DNA from: Pedobacter metabolipauper
GTDB taxonomy: Bacteria; Bacteroidota; Bacteroidia; Sphingobacteriales; Sphingobacteriaceae
NCBI RefSeq assembly: GCF_004362715.1
Contig: NZ_SNYC01000003.1
Location: 249,601 to 313,600, forward strand
DNA length: 64,000 bases
Direction of reading: 5' to 3'
Positions 9,185 through 17,860 of the stretch are shown here, one piece after another. Every line of letters starts with the position of its first letter. The stretch's first letter is position 1. The notes under the pieces were generated by a model. The model saw only the letters and a program-made list of their open reading frames with translations. It searched no databases and had not been told where the DNA came from. The translations under genes and the position numbers were made by a program.

Positions 9185-9976
9185 ATGAAATTAACCCATC
9201 GCTTATTTATAATGGCCGGCATACTCATGCTGATGTTTACCGGGTGTGAAAAGGTAATTGACCTCGAACTGGACAATGCGAAACCCCTGGTAGTGATTGA
9301 TGCGGGGGTAAGTGACCAGGTAGAAAACCAGATTGTAAGGGTATCGAGAACGTATAGCTTTACCGAACCTAATAAATTTAATGGGGTAGAAGGAGCAAAG
9401 GTTGTTCTAACAGGTGCTGGCAGTAATCCAATTACCTATACTGAGATATCTCCCGGAGTTTACAGAAGCACACGGTTTCGCGGCAGGCCTGGAATAAACT
9501 ACACACTAAATGTTACGGTGGATGATGTAACGTATACCGCAAGTTCGATAATGCCGGCTAAAGTTGTCCTGGATTCTTTAAGCTTTAGAGATTTTTCTTT
9601 TTTTGGTGAAACAAATACCTATGTAGCTGCTAATTTTATTGATCCAAAAGGCATTCAGAATCAATACCGGTACATTATGAAATTAAAGGATAAACTGGAA
9701 GAGGATGAGGTGAGTGACGACCGGTTTAACGATGGAAATAACGTAAGTAACGTAATTTTCTTCGAACTTGGAGACCTCGTTGCCGGCGATGTTGTTGAGG
9801 TTGAATTTCAATGTATTGACAGAAATGTATATACCTATTTTTACAGCCTTAACCGGAATTCTGGCGGTGGCGGGCCTCCTGTTGCCCCATCAAACCCGCC
9901 CTCAAATTTCAACAATGGTGCCCTGGGTATTTTTAGTGCATATACGTCAAATAAGAGAATGGCTGTAATTCAATAG
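9185..9976 (+). CDS. DUF4249 surface lipoprotein
   Basis: This 263-residue lipoprotein has a type II signal peptide with lipobox FTGC, so Cys21 is the likely lipidation site. The next residues (EKVIDLELDNAKPLVVIDA) match the DUF4249 family. These proteins are coded right after TonB-dependent receptors in Bacteroidota and are presumed accessory ligand-binding or capping proteins. The start is 3 bp after the receptor stop, so the two are one operon. A low-complexity Gly/Pro stretch (about 226-242) lies near the C-terminus. The ligand is unknown. Confidence 0.85.
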   Translation: MKLTHRLFIMAGILMLMFTGCEKVIDLELDNAKPLVVIDAGVSDQVENQIVRVSRTYSFTEPNKFNGVEGAKVVLTGAGSNPITYTEISPGVYRSTRFRGRPGINYTLNVTVDDVTYTASSIMPAKVVLDSLSFRDFSFFGETNTYVAANFIDPKGIQNQYRYIMKLKDKLEEDEVSDDRFNDGNNVSNVIFFELGDLVAGDVVEVEFQCIDRNVYTYFYSLNRNSGGGGPPVAPSNPPSNFNNGALGIFSAYTSNKRMAVIQ

Positions 9977-9982
9977 CTTTAT

Positions 9983-10852
9983 TTAGAAGCAGACTACGGA
10001 CCATTTTCGCTGCCATTCTGAGCCTGGTGCCAGTTCTATGATGCCTTCCTTGTTTTTAAGGTCCTGATTGTGATCGATGCCATCTGCAATTCCGCACCAG
10101 GGCTCTAAACATACAAAATCTGCATCTTTCGCTGCCCAGATGCCAAAGAAAGGAAACTGCTCAAACTGAAAGGTAAGCCCATGATTGTTCTTTGTGTTCT
10201 TTATAGAGATAAGATTGCTTTTTAAGTTTTTAAATACCAGCGCGTCCTCATAAAATAATTCATGTTTTAACGGTAAGGTTTTGTTGGTTAATTTTATAGT
10301 CATGGTTTCATTGTCGATCAGGTCGCCTTCAATCTTATGATAAACCAATTCATCATCTGTATTAAACTCCAGAAAGTAATCTGAATATTTAAGCTGTTCT
10401 GTGGCTGGAAGGGCAAATGCCGGATGTCCGCCAATGGAAAATAACAACCCATTGGTGTCATCTGGATTGGATACGGCATAGGTGCAGGTTAATGTGTTAT
10501 CTTTTAACGCATAACTGATTTTCAGGCTGAATTTAAATGGATAGATCTTTAGGGTTTCCGGAGTATGTCTAAAGGTAAAGCTGGCTTCAGTTGTGCTTAC
10601 CTGCGTCACCTGAAACTCATGATCCCTTGCAAAACCATGCCTGCTTAACTGGTACTTCTGATCTTCAAAATAATAGGTGTTATTTTTTAATCCCCCTACA
10701 ATGGGGAATAATACCGGGCTATGTTTAGCCCAAAAATCAGGATTACCATCCCATAGGTATTCTTTGTCATTCTGCTTGCTTTTTATACTTTGCAATTCTG
10801 CACCTTTTGATGCAAAAGATACTTTTAGATATTCATTTTCAAGGTTAATCAT
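9983..10852 (-). CDS. Aldose 1-epimerase (mutarotase) family protein
   Basis: This 289-residue cytoplasmic protein has the galactose-mutarotase fold: an early AELQSI segment, PVLFPIVGGLKN, SRHGFARD, the conserved GGHPAF (about 141-146) and CLEPWCGI near the end. It resembles the LacX/YihR-like branch rather than canonical GalM, so its sugar is uncertain. It is single and convergent with the DUF4249 gene, with stops 6 bp apart and no obvious terminator hairpin between them. Confidence 0.85.
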   Translation of the reverse strand: MINLENEYLKVSFASKGAELQSIKSKQNDKEYLWDGNPDFWAKHSPVLFPIVGGLKNNTYYFEDQKYQLSRHGFARDHEFQVTQVSTTEASFTFRHTPETLKIYPFKFSLKISYALKDNTLTCTYAVSNPDDTNGLLFSIGGHPAFALPATEQLKYSDYFLEFNTDDELVYHKIEGDLIDNETMTIKLTNKTLPLKHELFYEDALVFKNLKSNLISIKNTKNNHGLTFQFEQFPFFGIWAAKDADFVCLEPWCGIADGIDHNQDLKNKEGIIELAPGSEWQRKWSVVCF

Positions 10853-11018
10853 AGATGTGTGTTAAATTGCTAATGTAAATAAAATCAGATAAACGATTTA
10901 AATATCTTTTGCATAATTGTATTTTATTGTATAAGTTTATTATCTGTAAAATTTAGATAAAACACCTCTATTATTTATATTTCCGGGAACATTAATTTAC
11001 TTGTGCTGTATTTATCTG

Positions 11019-12995
11019 ATGGATCTTGAACAAAGACTTACTGCTGTAAATGGCTGGTTATTAAAGAAGCCAAAAGTTGCCGGCATTGTTGTTTTTTTGT
11101 TCTTTGTGCTGCTGATCGGTTTTATCAGCTATCAGCGGTACCGGATCCTAAAAGAGAATGCCCATAAAGAAATGAACAGTGTGTTAAATGTGATTGAGCA
11201 AAATATTGAACAATCGCTTAAAAACAGCTATACTGCGGCACTTACCCTTGCTTTAACCATTAACTACGATGGCGTTCCTGAAAATTTCAATGAAGTTGGC
11301 GCACAGCTGATTGATTCGAACTCAAACTTCCAGGCGGTACAGCTGGTACCAGACGGGATCATTAAATATGTTTATCCGGTTGCTGGGAACGAAAAGGCCA
11401 TAAACTACAATATTTTTAATGGATTTAAAGATAATGTTGTCCGGGCAAGGGAAGCCATTAAGTCGAGAAAAATGTACTTTCTTGGGCCTGATAAATTGCA
11501 GCAAGGCGGGATTGGCCTGGTTGGCAGGCTGCCGGTTTACCGAAAAAATAAATTCTGGGGATTTTCTGCTGTTGTAATTAAGCTGGATACTTTTCTAAAA
11601 AGTGCGGGCATTTATAATGCAAAGGATAACAATTACTTTTTTCAGTTTTCTAAGTTTAATGTGCTTACCCAAAAGGAAGAATTCTTTTTACCTGGAAATA
11701 CTGATTTTTCTGGTTATATGTACGAAACTGCTACTTTTCCGGACGGAAACTGGAGGCTTTACCTGGTTGCTGCAAACAGGTACGATACCTGGTACCAGAT
11801 CATTTCTCCTGCATTATTTGGGCTGCTTCTGGCAGTACTCTGCAGCTTGCTCCTGGTTCAGCTGTTAAGAAAAACATTGAAACTACAAATGCGTGTTCAT
11901 GACCAGGCTTCTGAACTACTGATCACTGAAAATAAATTTAAGACTATCTTTAATGAGGCCGCCATAGGTATTGCATTGGTACGATCTGACAATGGCCATT
12001 TTTTACAGGTCAATAAAAGGCTGGTTGATAGATTAGGCTATAGTGAAGAGGAGCTTTATGAGTTAAGTTTTCAATCGATCACCTATCCGGAGAGCATTTA
12101 TGCCGAACTCGATGGTCTGAAAGATCTGAGGTCTGGTTTGATTAATGAACTGAAAATTCAGACGCGATATATCCACAAGGACGGAAGCATTAAATGGGCT
12201 AATGTAGTAGAAACACCCCTGATAACGGGAGTGGGTAAGGCTGAAAGCCATATTCTGATCGTAGAAGATATTACGGAGCGTAAAGCATCTCAAAAGGATC
12301 TTAGTGATTCTTTTAATTTGTTAAACGAACAAAATAAGCGCCTGATGAATTTCTCTTATATCGTTTCGCACAATCTAAGATCCCATTCCAGTAACATTCA
12401 GGCCATCACCAATTTGATCGACATTTCGGAATCCGAAACAGAAAGGCTTGAAATGATCAAGCTTTTAAAGGTAGTGTCTGACTCCCTGAACGAGACCATG
12501 ATCAATTTAAACCAGGTAGTTAATATTCAAACGAATGTTAATATCGTTAGTGAACCATTAAATTTGAGGAAATACATTAATATTGCGGTATCTATCCTGA
12601 ATGATCAGGTTGTGCTAACGGATGCAGATATACGGAATCATGTTCCTGATCATGTCATTGTTAATTATAATCCAGCTTATCTCGAAAGCGTTCTTCTTAA
12701 TTTTATTTATAATGCGATACGTTACGCCCATCCGGATCGTTTTCCGATTATTGAACTGAGTACTTTTATAGAGAATGACCAGATTGTACTTCAAATTTCA
12801 GACAATGGAATTGGAATTGACCTGGACAGGTATGGAAATGAATTATTTGGCATGTATAAGACCTTTACAAGTAACCCGGACTCAAAGGGAGTAGGGTTAT
12901 TCATCTCAAAAAATCAGATCGATGCGATGGGCGGCAGTGTCACTGTAAAGAGTACATTAAACATAGGTACCATGTTTAACATCTATTTTAAGTAA
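11019..12995 (+). CDS. CHASE/PAS sensor histidine kinase
   Basis: This membrane-bound kinase (658 residues from the ATG at 11019) senses an unknown extracellular cue. An N-terminal transmembrane helix (about 20-40), an extracytoplasmic CHASE-like domain (about 60-240) and a second transmembrane helix (about 255-280) are followed by a PAS domain (about 300-420). Then come the phosphoacceptor box FSYIVSHNLRS with its His and an HATPase domain with N box (NFIYNAIRYA), G1 (DNGIGID) and G2 (KGVGLFI). The HisKA helix sequence is the divergent kind common in Bacteroidota. No response regulator gene adjoins it, so its partner is elsewhere. Confidence 0.9.
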   Translation: MDLEQRLTAVNGWLLKKPKVAGIVVFLFFVLLIGFISYQRYRILKENAHKEMNSVLNVIEQNIEQSLKNSYTAALTLALTINYDGVPENFNEVGAQLIDSNSNFQAVQLVPDGIIKYVYPVAGNEKAINYNIFNGFKDNVVRAREAIKSRKMYFLGPDKLQQGGIGLVGRLPVYRKNKFWGFSAVVIKLDTFLKSAGIYNAKDNNYFFQFSKFNVLTQKEEFFLPGNTDFSGYMYETATFPDGNWRLYLVAANRYDTWYQIISPALFGLLLAVLCSLLLVQLLRKTLKLQMRVHDQASELLITENKFKTIFNEAAIGIALVRSDNGHFLQVNKRLVDRLGYSEEELYELSFQSITYPESIYAELDGLKDLRSGLINELKIQTRYIHKDGSIKWANVVETPLITGVGKAESHILIVEDITERKASQKDLSDSFNLLNEQNKRLMNFSYIVSHNLRSHSSNIQAITNLIDISESETERLEMIKLLKVVSDSLNETMINLNQVVNIQTNVNIVSEPLNLRKYINIAVSILNDQVVLTDADIRNHVPDHVIVNYNPAYLESVLLNFIYNAIRYAHPDRFPIIELSTFIENDQIVLQISDNGIGIDLDRYGNELFGMYKTFTSNPDSKGVGLFISKNQIDAMGGSVTVKSTLNIGTMFNIYFK

Positions 12996-13008
12996 AACTG
13001 CTTCAGTT

Positions 13009-13998
13009 CTATGGATTCTTTTTAGCGGCCTCTGCTTCAGCTTTTGCTTTTTTCTTAAAGAAGCCCCTCAACAGGAAGTTACTTTGTAAAGCCTCTAAGT
13101 TTTCATCCAGCTTTTGGCTGCTTGTCTCCATGTTCTTCATGATCATTTTTACCTGTTCTGCTGTTTTTTGATCATTCAGCAATACACCTACCGCATTATC
13201 AGTCTGATTAAGCTTTGAAGATGCCTTATTCAGGTTTTCTGTAAGCATGGCTGCTGATCCTGCTGTCTTTTTTAATTCATCAACAGAAGCCTGCAATTTA
13301 GCAAATACAGCAGTATCGGTAAGAAGCTTGTCTGTAAGTCCGCCTTTCGTATTCAAGGTTTTTGAAAAAACATCCAGCTCTGCTGCCATCTTATTAGCAG
13401 ATGCGGTAGTACTTTTCAGGTTACTTACAATTGCTTTAAAGTCGTTCGCTATTTTTTCATCTGCCAGTAAAGCACCTGCAGTGCCTTTTCCTTCAACCAA
13501 TCCACGGGCTAATAATTTAAAGTCTGCGGTTACATCAACCAGGTTTTTATTGTTTACCTGGAAAGTTTTCATGATATCATCTGTAGACAGGGTGGTGTTT
13601 ACCTGCAGCTGGTCGCCATCTTCAACAAATGGAAACTTTGGGGTTCCGCCGGTGATCACAATGATCTTGTTTCCGATTAACCCGTCAGAGCTGATACTTG
13701 CTGCTGCGTTCTTATGGATGTATTTATGGGCTTCTTCTTCTATGTTCAGGAACACCTGTACTTGTGAAGTTCCATAAAACTGGATCTTTTTAATGGTACC
13801 GATCTTTACCCCTGAGAACCAAACGTTGTTACCTGTTTTTAATCCCTGGATATCGTTGAATACTACGCTCACAGAAAAGCTTTTTACAAAGGCTTTTTTC
13901 TGACTTCCTAAGGTGAAGACGCCGATAACGAATATCGCTAAACCAAGGAGAATAAATGCGCCAACTGTTATTTTACGGCGATTGTCTGATGCCTGCAT
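13009..13998 (-). CDS. MlaD-family (MCE domain) lipid transport substrate-binding protein
   Basis: This 329-residue protein has one N-terminal membrane anchor (about 10-30, FILLGLAIFVIGVFTLG) and then an MCE domain (about 38-115, with LKTGNNVWFSGVKIGTI). A long helical and coiled-coil region with a Lys/Ala-rich tail follows. MCE proteins pass phospholipids between membranes together with an MlaE permease and an MlaF ATPase, both encoded just upstream. It is the third gene of the operon, 5 bp after the ATPase gene. Whether transport is inward or outward cannot be told. Confidence 0.9.
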   Translation of the reverse strand: MQASDNRRKITVGAFILLGLAIFVIGVFTLGSQKKAFVKSFSVSVVFNDIQGLKTGNNVWFSGVKIGTIKKIQFYGTSQVQVFLNIEEEAHKYIHKNAAASISSDGLIGNKIIVITGGTPKFPFVEDGDQLQVNTTLSTDDIMKTFQVNNKNLVDVTADFKLLARGLVEGKGTAGALLADEKIANDFKAIVSNLKSTTASANKMAAELDVFSKTLNTKGGLTDKLLTDTAVFAKLQASVDELKKTAGSAAMLTENLNKASSKLNQTDNAVGVLLNDQKTAEQVKMIMKNMETSSQKLDENLEALQSNFLLRGFFKKKAKAEAEAAKKNP

Positions 13999-14003
13999 AA
14001 TTT

Positions 14004-14774
14004 CTATTGAATAAAATTGTAATCGTAAAATGGTTTTACCCGTTTATCACTGGTATTAAATACTTCTTCAAACGTACCCTGGCGTTCAAATTTGCCATCC
14101 AGTAACATGGCTACACGGTTTCCTACTGCTTTGGCGCAGGTTAGATCGTGGGTAATGATAATGGAACTGGTATGAAAACGGTCCTGTACTTCATTGATCA
14201 GGCTATTGATCTCCAAACAAGTGATTGGATCCAGACCGGCTGTTGGTTCATCATAAAGCATGATCTCTGGCCGGAGAATTAATGTACGTGCTATTCCAAT
14301 TCTTTTTCTTTGTCCGCCAGATAATTCTGAAGGCATTTGATTGATGGTCTGAAGCAGGCCTACTGCATCCAGCATTTCTTCTACGGCACTGTTTACTTCT
14401 CCTTTGGTCAGGTTTCTCTGATTCCTTACCAATGGAAACTCCAGATTTTCACGAATCGTCATACTGTCGTACAAGGCACTATTTTGAAAGGAGAACCCTA
14501 CTTTTAAACGGAGGTCCAGCAGGTCTTTATAAGTGATCTGGTCAACGATCTGATCAAGTACTTTAACCTCGCCCTGATCTGGCGTAAGCAAGCCAACTAC
14601 AATCTTAATAAGAACTGATTTTCCTGTTCCTGATTTTCCAAGCACAACCAGGTTTTCTCTTTTATAAAGATCAAGGTCTACACCCTTGAGCACGTGGTAG
14701 TTTCCGAAAGATTTAAATAATCCTTTAATTTCTATGACTTTTTCAGCTGTTGCTGTTGGTTTCTTTTGTTCCAT
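14004..14774 (-). CDS. MlaF-like ABC transporter ATPase
   Basis: This 256-residue nucleotide-binding subunit has Walker A GKSGTGKS (46-53), Q-loop FQNSA, signature LSGGQRKR (151-158), Walker B IMLYDEPTAGLDP and switch His in IITHD. Its sequence style (GLFKSFGNYHVLKGVDL) is that of the MlaF subfamily that powers MCE lipid transport. It sits between the permease (5 bp) and the MCE protein (5 bp) in one operon. Confidence 0.93.
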   Translation of the reverse strand: MEQKKPTATAEKVIEIKGLFKSFGNYHVLKGVDLDLYKRENLVVLGKSGTGKSVLIKIVVGLLTPDQGEVKVLDQIVDQITYKDLLDLRLKVGFSFQNSALYDSMTIRENLEFPLVRNQRNLTKGEVNSAVEEMLDAVGLLQTINQMPSELSGGQRKRIGIARTLILRPEIMLYDEPTAGLDPITCLEINSLINEVQDRFHTSSIIITHDLTCAKAVGNRVAMLLDGKFERQGTFEEVFNTSDKRVKPFYDYNFIQ

Positions 14775-14779
14775 AACGA

Positions 14780-15589
14780 TTATGTTCTAAATAAACCAAA
14801 AAACTGAACTGAAACTACTTCTTCAATAAATATGAGGAACATACCGATTACAACGGCTGAGTTTGCGGCTTTACCAACACCTTCTGTTCCTTTTGATGAA
14901 TTATATCCCTGGTAGCAGCCCACCATGCCAATGGTAAAGCCGAAAATTACAGCTTTAACGGTAGATGCTGTAATATCCAAAAAGGTAATGGATTCTAATG
15001 AGGACTGGAAAAAGGCTTTTGCACTTGTTCCTTCGCTCATGGATACGTTTAGCAGGGCACCCAGCATGCCTACCATTGCGGTATAGAACGTAAGAATGGG
15101 AATGGTAATTGTTGCGGCCAGCACGCGTGTGGTTACTAAAAACTTAAAAGGATTGGTGGCAGAAACCTCCATAGCATCAATTTGTTCTGTTACCCGCATG
15201 GAGCCAAGTTCGGCACCAATGCTGGAACCTACTTTTCCGGCTGCGATCAATGAGGTTAACAATGGGGCAAGGGTTCTAAGCAAAGCGATCCCTACGAGTG
15301 ATGGCAACCATGAGGTAGCGCCAAATTCTGCTAGTGAGGGTCTGGACTGTTTGGTAAATACCACCCCAGTGATAAAACCTGTTAAAGAGATGAGGGCTAA
15401 TGAGCGGTAACCAATGTCGTAACATTGTTTCATAAGCTCCTTACCTTCGTATGGAGGTAAAAAACCTTCTTTAAAAAAACGGCCTATAAATTGAAAAACA
15501 TCATATAATGTTAAAAACATCCTGGATAACTTACCCGGGCCTTTAACTGCATCCTCTAAAACTACCGGGCTTTCAGCTTTGTTTCCCAT
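14780..15589 (-). CDS. MlaE-family ABC transporter permease
   Basis: This 269-residue integral membrane protein has about five to six transmembrane helices and the MlaE hallmark segment ARVL/ELGSMRVTEQIDAMEV (about 125-145). It forms the inner-membrane channel of the lipid transporter with the two following genes. A ~35-residue cytoplasmic N-terminus precedes the first amphipathic helix. It is first in the operon. Confidence 0.93.
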   Translation of the reverse strand: MGNKAESPVVLEDAVKGPGKLSRMFLTLYDVFQFIGRFFKEGFLPPYEGKELMKQCYDIGYRSLALISLTGFITGVVFTKQSRPSLAEFGATSWLPSLVGIALLRTLAPLLTSLIAAGKVGSSIGAELGSMRVTEQIDAMEVSATNPFKFLVTTRVLAATITIPILTFYTAMVGMLGALLNVSMSEGTSAKAFFQSSLESITFLDITASTVKAVIFGFTIGMVGCYQGYNSSKGTEGVGKAANSAVVIGMFLIFIEEVVSVQFFGLFRT

Positions 15590-15697
15590 GTATATCCGTT
15601 ATCATATCCTTAATTTAGTAATTGCCCCCTAAAACCTGACAGCGATCTCTAGCTATCAAATTATGAGCCATGATTGCATGAAAACGCAATAATTTGA

Positions 15698-17857
15698 TTA
15701 TTTACCTCCAGGGGGACAATTTTTCTGTAAGAACTGAGTAAATGTCAGTGCCAAATGTTCTGATGTTCCTGTACCTTCATTAATTGAATGGGTTCTGTTT
15801 GGATAAGACATCAATTGGAATACTTTTCGGTTTTTTATTAATTCATTGATCAGCATTTCTGCGTTTTGATAATGCACATTATCGTCTCCAGTACCATGAA
15901 TATACAATAGATTGCCTTTTAAGAACTTTGCGTAGTTAATTGGTGATCCCTTAGTGTAAGCTTCAGTAGTTTTTAAGGGTGAGCCCATGTATCTTTCCTG
16001 GTAAATATTATCATAGGTAAGCTGATTTGCTACTGCGGCAATGGCGATACCTGTTTGATAAATATCCGGATATTGGAACAGCAGGTTTAATGTGGAAGAT
16101 CCGCCACCGCTCCATCCCCATACGGCGATGCGGTTTTTGTCTACAAAAGGCCAGGTAATGATCTTTTTAGCAGCCATAGCCTGATCACGGATGTTTAGTG
16201 TGCCAATCTTTTGGAAAATGCTTTTACGCCATTCTCTTCCTTTTGGTGTAGGGGTACCACGATTGTCAAGCGAAATATAAATATATCCGTCTTTAGCCAT
16301 GTCGCCGGTATAAAGCCTGTTTTGTTCCACTCCCCAGGTATCTGCTGCCGTTTGTCCCCATGGTTCTCCATATACATAGAAAACAACCGGATATTTTTTT
16401 GTCTGGTCAAAGTTGTCTGGCTTTTTCATCCATCCATCCATTTCTACACCATCTTCTGTTGTCACTTTGAAAAACTCTACCTTATTCTTCTGTGGTTTGA
16501 TCCTGCCAAGCTGGTTCGTTACACTTCCTTCCATCGTTAATGGGGTAAGGGTGGTAAACCGCATCCATTCTGTAAGCGGTGGAATCGTTGAACTTTGATA
16601 GGTATGCCTGGCGAAAAGACCATTTGGAGAAATGTCATAATCGTGGCTGCCCGGGAATATTGAAGAGGTTACCATTTCTAATTTTGCACCGCCACCCAGT
16701 TTGGTCTTGTATAAATATTTTTGGGTTGCATTAGAAGGGGAGGCCGTAAAATAAAGATATCCGGTTTTTTCATCGATCAGTAATTGCTGGATCACATCAT
16801 AATCTCCCTTAGTGATCAGCGTTTGTTTTTTTCCGTCTTTACTGATGCGGTATACATGGTTCCAGCCATCTTTATCACTTGTCCAGATAAACTCTTTACC
16901 TTCATTGATCCAATCCCAGCCTTTAGTTGGGTCTATCCAGGCTTTATCGGTTTCTGTCAGGATATTGCTGATTGCTCCGCTGAGGGCATTGGCTACATAT
17001 ATTTTACTTTGATTTTGCTCCCTGTTCAATTGCTGCAGGATCACCTCATTGGTATTTGGGATCCATTCCATTCTTGGGATATAGTTTTGAATTAAATCGC
17101 CTGGAATTTTTAGCCAGCTTGTTGCTGCTGTGGCAATGTTCACAATGCCTACTTTGCAGGAAGAGGGATTTTCTCCAACCTTTGGATATTCTACAGGAAT
17201 GGTAAACGGATAGATGGAATCTGTATTGTTGATCATCAGGAAGTTCTTTGTTTTTGCAGCATCCAATTGCCAATAGGCGATGGATTGTCCATCAGGGCTC
17301 CATCTGAAACCATCCCTGCAAAAGAACTCTTCTTCATATACCCAGTCAAAAGTACCATTGATCAACCTGTCTGTACCGTCTTTGGTTAACGCTTTACTGC
17401 TTTTATCATTCAGATCATCAACATAGATGTTGTTCTTGCTTACATAGGCTACTTTATTGCCATCTGGTGAGAATTTAGCGAACATCAGTGATGAGGCAGG
17501 TTTGCCTGCGCCAATTTTAATTACCTGATTAGACTTTAGGTCGGCCACATAATAGTCTCCGCGGGTTTCTTCACGCCACACCTTTTTACTATTGGTGTAT
17601 ATCAAAACTTTAGCACCATCTTCAGAGATCTCGAAGCTTTTGATGTTGGTATTTAGATTTGCAGATGCCAATAAACTGCGGCTTAATATAACCTTACGTT
17701 CATTTTTAGGTAGGGTAATGGATACGATCTCACCATTGCTTACCTGGTAATAAGAGGTGCCGTCCTTTGTCCACTTAACACCTTGTGCTCTGGCCTGGCT
17801 ATAAATACCAATAATTAAAATTAAGCTAAGCTTAACAAAGAGGGTTTTGATGTTCAT
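15698..17857 (-). CDS. Secreted S9 family prolyl peptidase, DPP-IV type
   Basis: This 719-residue serine peptidase has a signal peptide (about 1-24, ending ARAQ), an N-terminal beta-propeller (DPP-IV N domain, about 30-430) and an alpha/beta-hydrolase domain. The catalytic Ser lies in GWSGGG (about S583), the Asp in HGTGDD (about 658) and the His in NRTHS (about 690). DWVYEEEF in the propeller is the double-Glu motif that binds the peptide N-terminus in dipeptidyl peptidase IV, so removal of N-terminal dipeptides with proline is likely. It acts in the periplasm. The sulfatase gene upstream ends 3 bp before it. Confidence 0.92.
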   Translation of the reverse strand: MNIKTLFVKLSLILIIGIYSQARAQGVKWTKDGTSYYQVSNGEIVSITLPKNERKVILSRSLLASANLNTNIKSFEISEDGAKVLIYTNSKKVWREETRGDYYVADLKSNQVIKIGAGKPASSLMFAKFSPDGNKVAYVSKNNIYVDDLNDKSSKALTKDGTDRLINGTFDWVYEEEFFCRDGFRWSPDGQSIAYWQLDAAKTKNFLMINNTDSIYPFTIPVEYPKVGENPSSCKVGIVNIATAATSWLKIPGDLIQNYIPRMEWIPNTNEVILQQLNREQNQSKIYVANALSGAISNILTETDKAWIDPTKGWDWINEGKEFIWTSDKDGWNHVYRISKDGKKQTLITKGDYDVIQQLLIDEKTGYLYFTASPSNATQKYLYKTKLGGGAKLEMVTSSIFPGSHDYDISPNGLFARHTYQSSTIPPLTEWMRFTTLTPLTMEGSVTNQLGRIKPQKNKVEFFKVTTEDGVEMDGWMKKPDNFDQTKKYPVVFYVYGEPWGQTAADTWGVEQNRLYTGDMAKDGYIYISLDNRGTPTPKGREWRKSIFQKIGTLNIRDQAMAAKKIITWPFVDKNRIAVWGWSGGGSSTLNLLFQYPDIYQTGIAIAAVANQLTYDNIYQERYMGSPLKTTEAYTKGSPINYAKFLKGNLLYIHGTGDDNVHYQNAEMLINELIKNRKVFQLMSYPNRTHSINEGTGTSEHLALTFTQFLQKNCPPGGK

Positions 17858-17860
17858 TTT

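Noticed and set aside
10918..10965. Inverted repeat TTATCT/AGATAA before the histidine kinase
   Set aside because: Six-base arms in very AT-rich DNA are expected by chance; no other support.
13247..13777. 176-codon plus-strand frame opposite mlaD
   Set aside because: Antisense to a well-supported MCE gene; Ser/Val-rich composition is a reverse-strand artefact.
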